Shown here piece by piece: positions 37,844-47,076 of a stretch of 64,000 bases of DNA (positions are counted from its first letter, which is position 1; each line of letters opens with the position of its first letter). The stretch comes from Spirochaetota bacterium (GTDB lineage Bacteria > Spirochaetota > UBA4802 > JAFGDQ01), in contig JAFGDQ010000070.1 in the NCBI GenBank assembly GCA_016932015.1, forward strand, positions 62,001-126,000. Reading direction: 5' to 3'. The notes under the pieces are model-generated. The model was not told where the DNA came from. It worked only from the letters and a program-made list of their open reading frames with translations, and did not search any database. A program made the translations under genes and the position numbers.

Positions 37844-38617
37844 TTATTTTCCCAGTACTTCCATTAATAGTGCCGGATTATCAGACATGATTCCATCCAC
37901 TTTAAGATCAATAAGCCTTCTAATATCATCTTTATCATTAACAGTCCATACATGTATTTTCAGATTTTTTTTATGAAGTCTCTCTATAAATTTAGGAGTC
38001 ACAATCCTGAATATTTTCCATCTTTCAGGTACCTGTACAGCGTTTCCTTTAAAGTTTGTTTTTAAAAACAGAAAACCGCTAAAATGCAGAATCAGCAAAA
38101 TCAGTATTTCTTTTACTGAAAAGGATGTACTAATGCCGGGGCACAATTTTCTTACGGCACGTAAGTTGCTGTAATATCCTGAAGCAACAATAACTCTGTC
38201 AAAAGCCCGGCATCTGTTTAATATCCCTGTAAAATATTTAACCTGATTAACATTCCTGTCTTTCAAATCTATATTAAACTTCTGCTGAGGAAAAGACTGC
38301 AGCATTTCCTCTAACGACAGCAGCTTTATTTCCCTGCCCCGAAACGGAAAACTATGACCCTCATCAACAGTAAAATTATATGCCGCGTCAAACTTCTTCA
38401 GATCTTCAAGAGTATAATCGGAAACGTATCCGCTTCCTTCGGTTATTCTGTCAATTGTATCATCATGTATTACAACGAATTTATTATCTTTTGTAAAGTG
38501 GATATCTGTTTCAATGTAATCAACATTCATTTCAGCAGCTTTTCTGAATGCCGGCATTGTATTTTCAGGATAATCTCCTGATGCTCCTCTATGCGCAAAA
38601 ACTGCAATATTATTCAT
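37844..38617 (-). CDS. Glycerophosphodiester phosphodiesterase
   Basis: A 257-residue TIM-barrel enzyme. The catalytic and metal residues are seen in FAHRGASGDYPENT, YIETDIHFTKDN and VIHDDTIDR, and the late HVWTVND is also typical. It hydrolyses glycerophosphodiesters to glycerol-3-phosphate and an alcohol in phospholipid turnover. It has no signal peptide, so it is probably cytoplasmic. It is transcribed alone and convergent with trxB. Confidence 0.93.
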   Translation of the reverse strand: MNNIAVFAHRGASGDYPENTMPAFRKAAEMNVDYIETDIHFTKDNKFVVIHDDTIDRITEGSGYVSDYTLEDLKKFDAAYNFTVDEGHSFPFRGREIKLLSLEEMLQSFPQQKFNIDLKDRNVNQVKYFTGILNRCRAFDRVIVASGYYSNLRAVRKLCPGISTSFSVKEILILLILHFSGFLFLKTNFKGNAVQVPERWKIFRIVTPKFIERLHKKNLKIHVWTVNDKDDIRRLIDLKVDGIMSDNPALLMEVLGK

Positions 38618-38805
38618 ATTTATCTGACTCTCGATAAAATATTATATTTTACAAATCGTTATTTCTTTAATCCACATATAAACTGATTATAAATTATTCT
38701 ATATATCAATAAATAAAATTTTTATTGCATTTTGAAGAAAATTTTGTATAATAATATGTAATTTTACATATTTAAAAACATTAATTGATTAAAAGGTAAC
38801 GGTTT

Positions 38806-39354
38806 ATGGCAAAGGCGACTACTTTATTAAAAGCATATCAGAAAGAGGCAATACCTTCAAACGGCGGATTTATTGTATCATCCAGTTTTGATCCGGATAG
38901 TGTATATGCAATTTATGAGATCACCGCTTTCGCGACATTAAAAGATATATATCAGGCCGGTGATGTTTTTAATTTCAAAACTGACGGAGACAGGACACAT
39001 CTCCTGGTTGAGCCGCCCATCTATACTGGTAAATCTGTAGAGCCTGCTTTCAGGGATGCAGGAAAATCAATCCCGTACAGATTTTATGAAATGGATATTA
39101 TAACAGGAAACAAGCAGGAAAAACTGATGATCCCCAAAGAACCTGTAAAGCTACATTCCTATTTTACAGTGCAGAATGCGAAAGGCAACGATTTTACGTA
39201 TCTGTTTTACCCGACTGAGGATGTTTATGTTGCAATCAAAAGATTTCTGGCAGATTCCATGTATAACGATTGTAATGTAAATAAATCGGATGCAATACAG
39301 GCTGCCAATCTCATTCTTACAACGATTAAAAAATTTACAATCTGGAACGGTTAG
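38806..39354 (+). CDS. Conserved-looking protein of unknown function
   Basis: A 182-residue soluble-looking protein that I do not recognise. It is rich in beta-type segments in the first 130 residues (THLLVEPPIYTGKSVEPAF, KLHSYFTVQNAKGNDFTYL) and ends with two helices. It has no signal, membrane segment or catalytic motif. It follows about 190 AT-rich bases and stands alone, upstream of corC-like, recO and purB genes. Confidence 0.7.
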   Translation: MAKATTLLKAYQKEAIPSNGGFIVSSSFDPDSVYAIYEITAFATLKDIYQAGDVFNFKTDGDRTHLLVEPPIYTGKSVEPAFRDAGKSIPYRFYEMDIITGNKQEKLMIPKEPVKLHSYFTVQNAKGNDFTYLFYPTEDVYVAIKRFLADSMYNDCNVNKSDAIQAANLILTTIKKFTIWNG

Positions 39355-39480
39355 CCGCAGATTTCCTGTTTAAAAAAATATTGACTTTTAAAATAATTTC
39401 ACCGTATTATCTTCATTCACAGATGTGTATTGCTTACTGTGAGAATTATTTTATGCAAACAAGGAATTTAACCCCAACAG

Positions 39481-40329
39481 ATGTCAACAGACAGTTCAGA
39501 ATCAAATAATAATACCTCGCTCCGGGAAAGACTCCTCTTAAAATTCAGGCACCTGACCAAAAACAGTCAGGGAATAAAAATTGAAGATTTCTTTGAAAGC
39601 CAGCTTTTTTTAAACCTGGAAACATCCAAACAGAAAATGATAAAAGGAGTAATTCAGCTTTCGAAGAAAAATGTAAGAGATATAATGATTCCCAGAGTGG
39701 ATGTAATTGCCATCCCCTCAAAAATAGCAATTGACAATCTTCTGAAAACAATAGACAGTGAAGGTTTCTCGCGAATTCCGGTTTATCAGGATTCAATTGA
39801 TAATATTACGGGTATTTTATATGTTAAGGACCTTCTCAAATTCATTCCTGAAAAAACAAAAACAATACCAATAAGCAGAATAGCAAGAAAGCCTTTATTT
39901 ATTCCTGAGACCATGCCTCTCGATGATTTGCTTGTTGAATTCAAAAAGAAAAAACTTCATATAGCAATAGCAGTCGATGAGTACGGTGGATTTGCCGGAA
40001 TAATAACACTGGAAGATATACTGGAGGAAATCGTCGGAGACATTGAAGATGAATTCGATGAAGAGGTTCCGGATATTTTAAAAATTAATAAAAACACTTA
40101 TGAAATTGATTCCAGGCTCCCTATTTCCGACTTGAATGAATTGCTTAACATCAATCTTCCTACAGATGAATTTGACACCATTGGCGGTTTTGTTTATGAC
40201 CTGTTCGGGGAGGTCCCCAAAAAAGATGAGAAAACCGTATATGATAATTTTTATTTCACTGTAAATGATATCAAAGGAACAAAAATAAACAGGATCACAA
40301 TCACAATGCCTCCTGCCGGAACGAAATAA
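39481..40329 (+). CDS. CBS-pair domain protein, HlyC/CorC family (no membrane domain)
   Basis: A 282-residue cytoplasmic protein with two CBS domains (about 60-180: KNVRDIMIPRVDV, DEYGGFAGIITLEDI) and a C-terminal CorC_HlyC domain (PTDEFDTIGGFVYDLFGEVP). It lacks the DUF21 membrane part found in many relatives, as in CorC and spirochaete TlyC. In the family the CBS pair binds adenine nucleotides and controls Mg2+/Co2+ handling. Its stop overlaps the recO start (TAATG), so the pair is coupled. Confidence 0.88.
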   Translation: MSTDSSESNNNTSLRERLLLKFRHLTKNSQGIKIEDFFESQLFLNLETSKQKMIKGVIQLSKKNVRDIMIPRVDVIAIPSKIAIDNLLKTIDSEGFSRIPVYQDSIDNITGILYVKDLLKFIPEKTKTIPISRIARKPLFIPETMPLDDLLVEFKKKKLHIAIAVDEYGGFAGIITLEDILEEIVGDIEDEFDEEVPDILKINKNTYEIDSRLPISDLNELLNINLPTDEFDTIGGFVYDLFGEVPKKDEKTVYDNFYFTVNDIKGTKINRITITMPPAGTK

Positions 40330-41093
40330 TGGAAATACAGAAATCCACGGGGATTGTACTGTCTTCACGATCCGCAAATGAAGCCGATTACTTCTGCACA
40401 ATACTTACAAAGGAATTCGGGAAGAGAGATTTTGTTTTTAAAGGCCTCAGGAAAAGTAAAAAAAGGTCTCTGGTTATTTCCGAACCCGGGACTGTTGCAA
40501 GCTTCGTATATTATTTTCATGAGGATAAAAAGTCCTACATTGTCAATGAGCATAATATCATAAAACATATGCTTAACATAAAGGACGATCTGAAAAAAAT
40601 TTACCTGCTGTATTTTTTGGTCTCCCTCGTAGAAAAAACAACAGGGTATAATGACTGTAATAAATCAATATTTGAACTCACTGCAGCCGGTATAGACAAT
40701 ATTCCTGCTGTTAAGTACCCTGAACATTTATCAGTATTTTTTTTACTGCATTTATTAAGGATGCAGGGCATTCTTCCTGATTTCAACAGATGCAAAATAT
40801 GCGCAAAAGAAAATTACAAAGGTTTTTTCATCGATACTAATGATTTTCAACCGGTATGTATTGGCTGCATAAACAGCATAAAAAACAAAACAATTTCATT
40901 CGGCAGCTCAATTAAAAATTATATAATCGAATCACTGAAAAAAAAATATTCTCTGATTGATTATTCATTATATTCATCCGCCTCAGTGTTAAACCTTCTT
41001 TTTTCCATGACTCTTTTTATAGAAGACTATTACCATATTAAAATAAAGCCTAAAGACCTGCTTATTTCCGAATTATCCGCAAAATACAAATAA
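40329..41093 (+). CDS. recO: DNA repair protein RecO
   Basis: A 254-residue protein with an N-terminal OB fold (GIVLSSRSANEADYFCTI, then LTKEFGKRDFVFKG) and a helical C-terminal domain containing a four-Cys zinc ribbon (CKIC ... CIGC). It anneals single strands and loads RecA in the RecF pathway. It is translationally coupled to the CorC-like gene. About 140 bases separate it from purB. Confidence 0.92.
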   Translation: MEIQKSTGIVLSSRSANEADYFCTILTKEFGKRDFVFKGLRKSKKRSLVISEPGTVASFVYYFHEDKKSYIVNEHNIIKHMLNIKDDLKKIYLLYFLVSLVEKTTGYNDCNKSIFELTAAGIDNIPAVKYPEHLSVFFLLHLLRMQGILPDFNRCKICAKENYKGFFIDTNDFQPVCIGCINSIKNKTISFGSSIKNYIIESLKKKYSLIDYSLYSSASVLNLLFSMTLFIEDYYHIKIKPKDLLISELSAKYK

Positions 41094-41234
41094 CAAAATG
41101 ATTATTTTTTTGTGAAAAACGCTTGATTTAAAATATATATTTTTAGGAGACTAAACTTTTTCGCCAAAAATAAATCCATAATTTATTTATAATTTTACAC
41201 AAAAACTGAATTCTAAAACAGGAAAAGAAAGATT

Positions 41235-42530
41235 ATGATTGAAAGATATTCCAGACCAGAAATAGCGAGCATATGGACATTAAAGAACAAGTTCAGAATA
41301 TGGCTTGAAATTGAAATCGCAGCCTGTGAAGCACAGGCTGAATCAGGAATAATACCTGAAGAGGATCTGAAGATCATAAAGGATAAAGCTGACTTTGACC
41401 TTGAAAGAATTGAAGTAATTGAAAATGAAGTTCATCACGATGTGATTGCTTTTCTGACCTCAGTTTCGGAATTTGTCGGCTCTTCAGGCAGATATATTCA
41501 TTACGGGCTTACCTCAAGCGATATCGTTGATACTGCTCAATCAATACAGATGAAACAGGCGGGAAATATTTTACTCAAGGATATTGACGGCCTGCTGGCT
41601 GTTTTAAAAGCACAGGCTTTAAAATACAAAAACACACCGTGCATGGGAAGGTCGCACGGAGTGCATGCCGAACCTACAACTTTCGGGCTGAAAATCGCTC
41701 TTTACTTCAAGGAATTCGAACGGAACAGAGAAAGACTGCAGAAAGCAATTGAAAATATTTCCTATGGAAAACTGTCAGGAGCAGTCGGTAGCTTCAGCAA
41801 TATTTCTCCTGATATTGAAAAGGCTGTATGCGAAAAACTCGGACTCAACCCTGCGCCTATATCTACACAGATTCTGCAGAGAGACAGGCATGCGGAGTAT
41901 ATGTCAGCGATTGCCATAACAGCTGCAAGCCTTGACAAACTGGCTACTGAAATTCGACATCTGCAGAGAACAGAAGTCAGAGAAGCTGAAGAGCCATTCC
42001 GGAAAGGGCAGAAAGGTTCATCTGCAATGCCTCATAAAAGAAATCCCATTCTTTCAGAAAGAATTTCAGGGCTTTCAAGAATCATAAAAGCTAATATGAA
42101 TGTTGCTCTGGACAATATCACACTCTGGCATGAAAGGGATATTTCGCATTCATCTGCCGAAAGAGTAATACTCCCGGACTCTACCATTACCCTCGATTAT
42201 CTGCTGGATAAAATGACATTTATAATCGGCAACCTGCATGTTTATCCTGAAAATATGATGAGAGATATTATTAAAACCGGCGGACTGTTCTATTCACAGT
42301 CGCTTCTCTTAAGCCTTATAGAAAAAGGAATGACAAGAGAAGATGCTTATCTGCTTGTACAGGAAACGGCAATGCGTGTATGGGGAGAGGAAGGAACGCT
42401 GAAGGAGCTTGCGGAAAAAAATCCGAAGATAAGCGGATTACTGGGAAAAGAGGAAATGGAACGTATTTTTAATCTGAATAAATACCTTAAAAATATTGAT
42501 TATATATTCAAAAGGGCCGGGCTGGAATAA
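41235..42530 (+). CDS. purB: Adenylosuccinate lyase
   Basis: A 431-residue fumarase-superfamily enzyme acting twice in purine synthesis (SAICAR and adenylosuccinate cleavage). HYGLTSSDIVDTA lies near residue 93, GRSHGVHAEPTTFG near 138, and the signature GSSAMPHKRNP near 260. An AGGAAA site precedes the start. A bidirectional terminator lies at its end, opposite the V-ATPase operon. Confidence 0.96.
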   Translation: MIERYSRPEIASIWTLKNKFRIWLEIEIAACEAQAESGIIPEEDLKIIKDKADFDLERIEVIENEVHHDVIAFLTSVSEFVGSSGRYIHYGLTSSDIVDTAQSIQMKQAGNILLKDIDGLLAVLKAQALKYKNTPCMGRSHGVHAEPTTFGLKIALYFKEFERNRERLQKAIENISYGKLSGAVGSFSNISPDIEKAVCEKLGLNPAPISTQILQRDRHAEYMSAIAITAASLDKLATEIRHLQRTEVREAEEPFRKGQKGSSAMPHKRNPILSERISGLSRIIKANMNVALDNITLWHERDISHSSAERVILPDSTITLDYLLDKMTFIIGNLHVYPENMMRDIIKTGGLFYSQSLLLSLIEKGMTREDAYLLVQETAMRVWGEEGTLKELAEKNPKISGLLGKEEMERIFNLNKYLKNIDYIFKRAGLE

Positions 42531-42542
42531 CCCCGCCCTTTT
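42511..42542. terminator. Bidirectional terminator between purB and the V-ATPase operon
   Basis: AAAGGGC (42511-42517) pairs with GCCCTTT (42535-42541), with GG/CC pairs possible inside. T follows on the plus strand and A precedes the stem, so it can end purB as well as atpK transcripts. The left arm lies inside the last codons of purB. Confidence 0.75.
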
Positions 42543-42567
42543 GCGTACAAATTATATTTTCATGTAC

Positions 42568-42996
42568 TTATTTTAAAGTTCCCAGCAAGAAAACCATAAC
42601 AAACAGAGCAACTGTTTCAATAACACCGACAACCATTATATAGTTACCAAAACCTTTGCCGGTTTCAGCCAGCGCATCTGAACCATTGGCACCCGCTCTG
42701 CCCTGAAAAAAGGCTGACATCCCTATAGCAATACCCCCGAAAACTCCGGCAAACAGTTTGGCTGACGGATCTGTATTAGCTGCGCTTAATATTGCATTCA
42801 TAAGGATCATACCGTATATGGTCTGCGACAATGGTGCACCGACAAAAGCCACCAGGAGAAACGGGGCCGGCCTGTTTTGAACAAAGCACTTTTTCCACGC
42901 TCCTATAGCAGCCATACCCGCTGCACCAGTACCCAATGCCGATCCGCACGCTGAGAATGTAATTGCAGCAACATAACCGAGAAATTCAAGATTCAT
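42568..42996 (-). CDS. atpK: V-type ATPase subunit K (rotor ring)
   Basis: A 142-residue proteolipid of two helical hairpins. The conserved carboxylate is the Glu in GVIETVALF of helix 4. The first hairpin keeps PLSQTIYG and the third helix FFQGRAG. These match positions of the Na+ ligands in Enterococcus NtpK (T64/Q65, Q110, E139), which suggests Na+ coupling (inference). An AAAGGAG site precedes the ATG. It is the last gene of the operon and is separated from atpI by a strong hairpin. Confidence 0.93.
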   Translation of the reverse strand: MNLEFLGYVAAITFSACGSALGTGAAGMAAIGAWKKCFVQNRPAPFLLVAFVGAPLSQTIYGMILMNAILSAANTDPSAKLFAGVFGGIAIGMSAFFQGRAGANGSDALAETGKGFGNYIMVVGVIETVALFVMVFLLGTLK

Positions 42997-43056
42997 TTTT
43001 TTCTCCTTTTGATTTTCACTTTATTATTTATCAAGATCTGCAGCATAGCCGCTTTT

Positions 43057-43091
43057 AAGCGGTTTGGCCGCCGGCGGCAAAGCCGCTTTTT
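43057..43091. promoter_or_regulatory. Large GC-rich hairpin between atpI and atpK
   Basis: AAGCGGTTTGGCCGCC (43057-43072) pairs almost completely with GGCGGCAAAGCCGCTT (43073-43088), making a stem of about 16 bp with one bulge on each side. A shorter stem, CCGCTT/AAGCGG, overlaps at its left end. It is the most GC-rich spot in its surroundings and is followed by T5 on the plus strand. On the operon's minus transcript it falls between the two genes. It may stabilise or separate the message for the multi-copy K subunit. Confidence 0.6.
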
Positions 43092-43178
43092 AGTATTTTT
43101 AAAATTCAATGAGATGTATGACTATTTATAGATGCAAACGTCTATTATTTTTCACACAAATAAAGTCATGCACCACAT

Positions 43179-44996
43179 TTACTCTTCCGCAATTTGGCGC
43201 TTTTTAAACGGTTTAAAAGCAAAGCCCGACCATTCCATGCTCAGGTGGCCGGAAAACTCCAGCATATTCAGCCTTACACCGTGGACAATCAGCGACATGC
43301 ATCCGAGTATTATATTCAGCCCATGGCCGAAAAACAGTATCAGTGCCGAGCCGATTACGGCAGCAACTCCGGAACCGAGAGAAGCAGCCATCGCATTAAA
43401 ACTCTTGGCCACCTCAACTGTTGCAAGGCCTACCGCAAACAGCCTTACATATGAAACAACATCAGAAAAAAAACTTACACTGTTTATTGCAATCAGGATA
43501 AGGCTTGAGAAACCGTCTTTTATGCCTTTAATGAAATTACCATTCTGTTCACAAAAAAGAATTACAAGCGCAAGCCCCCCTGCAAGCATCCAGATGGCAA
43601 AAGAAGGCATCTCAATCTTTAATACGAGATTACGGATCAGCATGAATAATGACCAGATAAAAGAAAGCCTGCCGATTTCCGCAACCGCTTTCAGTGAAGG
43701 CAGCAGACGGATAAAATTCAGCAGGTGCGCCACACTGAGATGAACAGTGCCAATAATAAAACATAGATTCATAATAACCTTGTCAGCTCCTGCGTCAGCC
43801 GGAGCAAAACTCGAGATGGCCGGAATTACCATCCAGGACAAAGCCTTATGCTGAGCAAATGACTCGACACCGAACCAGGTTCCTGTTATCGCACCCCAAA
43901 TTATAGTTGCAATACTCGTAATTGAAAGAAGCAGAAACGGTTCAAAAGACGCCTTTCTGAATTTCAGCCTTCCTATTATGGTAAAGATAAGGAACAGCAG
44001 GCCGTAGCCGGCATCGCCTATTATCATTGCCCAGAAAAAGCTGAAAAAAACCAGAAACCAGATGCTGATATCAAATTCCTTATATCCGGGAATTGTCCCA
44101 AGCAGATTAAATACAGGGGATATTGCCTTTACCCATTTTGGATTTTCGACAAGTGTAGGAATATTGTCATCCTCTGCCGGATCCGTAATCATAAGTCCCC
44201 ATCCGTTTTTCGAAGCAAGGCTCTTAATTTTACCGGTTTCCCTCTCGGGAATAAAGCCTGTTAAATATGAGACCTTGCCTTCACTTGTCATGGTATTTAC
44301 GGCATACTCGAATTCAAGATATGTATCAATCTCTTCTATAGCGTGCTCAAAATCCTTTTTATAAATTTTCAGCTTTTCAAGTTCTTTCTTAATGGATTCT
44401 CTTTCCGCGGTTTTATTTTTCAACTGCTGCTGAAGTTCGGTAAGAGACTGCGCAGGCAGCAGTACTTCATCATAAGGAATATTATCAGCTTCAATTTTTT
44501 TTGTAAGTACAACGGCTGTTCTTATCAGAACTTTGGTTCTGTTGATTACAAATGTATCAAGATTATCAGGAAGATTATTGAACTGATCATCATTCAGTTC
44601 AAGAAGCTTTATGGTCAGGCCTTTTTCCTTTAATGTATCTATTTCGCTGAAACTGAAATCACCCCAGGGCAGAATTTTATTTATATCACGATCAAGCTGT
44701 GAAATTTCATCCTTACATGCGGACTGCCTTGTTATTAAATCCTGAATTTTATGCGCAAGTTCCAGATTATGTTCCAGGTCATTCCCGCTGAGTTTTTTAT
44801 CCGACTTCTCTGACTCCGGCAGAACTGATACTGCCTTTTCCAGTATGGATTTCTTTTCCAGCAATGCTGAAATCCTTTCATTTTCATCGCCGGTCAGGTC
44901 AAGATGCATAATGCCCGCATCTCTAAGCCTTTCCATGGATTCTTCAACATCCGAATCCAGTACAACAAGCGATGTTTTTTTCATCTTTACAATCAT
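43179..44996 (-). CDS. atpI: V-type ATPase subunit I (a-subunit, stator)
   Basis: A 605-residue protein. The first 300 or so residues are soluble and coiled-coil rich. About seven membrane segments follow from residue 310 (WFLVFFSFFWAMIIGDAGYG, then VVSYVRLFAVGLATVEVAKS). The conserved Arg for ion transfer lies in SYVRLFAVGL. It forms the ion path with the K ring. An AGGTG site inside the atpD end supports the ATG at 44996, three bases from the atpD stop. Confidence 0.95.
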   Translation of the reverse strand: MIVKMKKTSLVVLDSDVEESMERLRDAGIMHLDLTGDENERISALLEKKSILEKAVSVLPESEKSDKKLSGNDLEHNLELAHKIQDLITRQSACKDEISQLDRDINKILPWGDFSFSEIDTLKEKGLTIKLLELNDDQFNNLPDNLDTFVINRTKVLIRTAVVLTKKIEADNIPYDEVLLPAQSLTELQQQLKNKTAERESIKKELEKLKIYKKDFEHAIEEIDTYLEFEYAVNTMTSEGKVSYLTGFIPERETGKIKSLASKNGWGLMITDPAEDDNIPTLVENPKWVKAISPVFNLLGTIPGYKEFDISIWFLVFFSFFWAMIIGDAGYGLLFLIFTIIGRLKFRKASFEPFLLLSITSIATIIWGAITGTWFGVESFAQHKALSWMVIPAISSFAPADAGADKVIMNLCFIIGTVHLSVAHLLNFIRLLPSLKAVAEIGRLSFIWSLFMLIRNLVLKIEMPSFAIWMLAGGLALVILFCEQNGNFIKGIKDGFSSLILIAINSVSFFSDVVSYVRLFAVGLATVEVAKSFNAMAASLGSGVAAVIGSALILFFGHGLNIILGCMSLIVHGVRLNMLEFSGHLSMEWSGFAFKPFKKRQIAEE

Positions 44997-44998
44997 AA

Positions 44999-45592
44999 TT
45001 ACACCTGAACCAGTTTGTTCTTGGCAATCTTTCCGCGTACAACAGCAGCTGTCTGCTGATCACCCATATAAATTTGAATTACTCTTATATTCTGCTTTGC
45101 TTCAGGAATCTTTACCTTTTCAAATAAATTAACACGCTGTGAAGTTATTCTCAATTCCTCTTTTAAAAGATCCATCTGCCTTGTAAGTATCTGGAGCTCG
45201 GCAATAATGAGGCAGATGCGTTTCAACTCATCAACAGCTCTGTCAACCCATAAAGGCATTATAAAAAGATCATAGGAGATATCTTCAAAAGTCGCATCCC
45301 TGAATATCGGGATGTCAATTCCTGCAACATTTCCGGAGTCTGTAATAACTTCTTTTAATTTTACCAGATCCTTTACTCCCGGATCTTCACCGAAAACATG
45401 CACCCATTTAAAAATTGACTTTTCAATAAAATGCTTTTCAGACAATCTCTCTTTATATTTTGCTTCAATTGTCTGAATCTCAAACTGCAACTGCTGTTTC
45501 TTTAAAAGCAATGTCGGAAGATACCTGTTGAAACGCTTCAGGTCATCCTTCTGTCTTTTAAGTTCATTTTTTGTAAGCTTTATTTTAGCCAT
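44999..45592 (-). CDS. atpD: V-type ATPase subunit D (central stalk)
   Basis: A 197-residue helical protein with the family start KIKLTKNELKRQKDDLKRF and long N- and C-terminal helices. It is the rotating shaft inside the A3B3 head. It abuts atpI. About 160 bases separate it from atpB, where a CCCTTTGATAAAGG near-dyad and no gene can be seen. Confidence 0.94.
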   Translation of the reverse strand: MAKIKLTKNELKRQKDDLKRFNRYLPTLLLKKQQLQFEIQTIEAKYKERLSEKHFIEKSIFKWVHVFGEDPGVKDLVKLKEVITDSGNVAGIDIPIFRDATFEDISYDLFIMPLWVDRAVDELKRICLIIAELQILTRQMDLLKEELRITSQRVNLFEKVKIPEAKQNIRVIQIYMGDQQTAAVVRGKIAKNKLVQV

Positions 45593-45754
45593 AATTATAT
45601 TCTCTTAAATATAACCTTTTATTCCCAAACCGGAATTGAAAGCGATCTCCCATCAACAGAGTCAGGAGCATTATACCTACGGATTTTTCAGTGTGCCCTG
45701 AGCCTTTATCAAAGGGCGCATAAAACATCACAGATCAATCCTCTATGCAGCCTG

Positions 45755-47050
45755 TTATTGTTTCGGCCAGTATTTATCCGTAAGGCCTGTTCTCATGCCT
45801 GTCTCTTCAGGTGTAAAACAGTCAGCCAGAATCTCCCAGCCTTTATCCAGAGCTTTTTCCAGCGGAATATTCACTGAAAGGTCCATCAGCTCGTTTTCAA
45901 AAAGATCTCCGTATTTCAATAGTTTGTCGTCCCAGTCTGACATACGGAATCCCATTGATTTCTTTTCAAGAGTTTCTTTATAGGAGGCATACAACTTAAT
46001 CATACCATCCATTAAAGAACGATGGTCGTCTCTTGTATCATCGTTTACCAGCTGTTTTAATCTCGAAAGCGAACCGAAAGGTTCAATCCTGCCGTTGCTT
46101 AGATAGAACTGGCCTTCTGTAATATAACCTGTATTGTCAGGAACAGGATGTGTTACGTCATCACCCGGCATTGTTGTTACAGCCAGGATTGTAATTGAGC
46201 CCTGTCCTTCAAAGTCAACAGCCTTTTCATAACGTGATGCCAGCTGGCTGTAAAGGTCGCCCGGATATCCCCTGTTTGAAGGAACCTGCTCCATTGTAAT
46301 TGCGATTTCTTTCATAGCGTCCGCGAAGTTGGTCATATCACTGATAAGCACCAGGACCTTTTTCCCATTAAGTGCGAATTTCTCGGCAACAGCGAGTGAA
46401 ATGTCTGGAACCATAAGGCATTCAACAACAGGGTCTGACGCAGTATGGACGAAAAAGATCGACCTGCTTAAAGAGCCGCCCTCTTCCAGTTTTTCCTTAA
46501 AGAAAAGATAATCGTCATACTTAAGTCCGCATCCGCCTAAAATGATCAGGTCAACTTCGGCCTGCATTGCGATTCGCGCAAGCAGCTCGTTATACGGTTC
46601 TCCTGAAGTTGAAAAAATAGGCAGCTTCTGTGATTCTACAAGAGAATTGAAAAGGTCGATCATCGGAATACCAGTCCTGATCATGTTCCTCGGAATAATT
46701 CTCATTGCCGGGTTAACCGAAGGACCGCCTATTTCAATAAGATTCTCTTCAAGTGCCGGTCCGTTATCGCGGGGATTACCACTGCCGTCAAAAATACGGC
46801 CCATTAAATTATCGGAAAAGGAAACCATCATTGATCTGGAAAGGAAGCGTACTTCGTCACCTGTTGATATTCCCCTGCCTCCGGAAAAAACCTGTAGTGA
46901 TACCTTATCTCCATCAAGAAGAATTACTTCCGCCAGGGACTTGCCGTGTGCTGATGTTATTTCCGCGAGTTCTCCGTATTTAATTCCCCCGGCACGAACA
47001 GTTATAACATTTCCTTTTATCTCTTCTATCCTGTTGTATATCTTTCGCAT
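45755..47050 (-). CDS. atpB: V-type ATPase subunit B (nucleotide-binding, non-catalytic)
   Basis: A 431-residue protein with features of B subunits: [32 protein letters not shown], and QLASRYEKA. As expected for B, it lacks the GxxGxGKT P-loop ([12 protein letters not shown] at that place). It alternates with A in the head. It lies 26 bases after atpA. Confidence 0.96.
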   Translation of the reverse strand: MRKIYNRIEEIKGNVITVRAGGIKYGELAEITSAHGKSLAEVILLDGDKVSLQVFSGGRGISTGDEVRFLSRSMMVSFSDNLMGRIFDGSGNPRDNGPALEENLIEIGGPSVNPAMRIIPRNMIRTGIPMIDLFNSLVESQKLPIFSTSGEPYNELLARIAMQAEVDLIILGGCGLKYDDYLFFKEKLEEGGSLSRSIFFVHTASDPVVECLMVPDISLAVAEKFALNGKKVLVLISDMTNFADAMKEIAITMEQVPSNRGYPGDLYSQLASRYEKAVDFEGQGSITILAVTTMPGDDVTHPVPDNTGYITEGQFYLSNGRIEPFGSLSRLKQLVNDDTRDDHRSLMDGMIKLYASYKETLEKKSMGFRMSDWDDKLLKYGDLFENELMDLSVNIPLEKALDKGWEILADCFTPEETGMRTGLTDKYWPKQ

Positions 47051-47076
47051 CTTTTTCCCCTGATTATTGAAAAAAA

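Noticed and set aside
43132-43743. 203-residue ORF opposite atpI
   Set aside because: It is a long shadow of the membrane domain of atpI, with unlikely composition.
46542-47063. 173-residue ORF opposite atpB
   Set aside because: It is a shadow of the conserved atpB sequence with biased composition.
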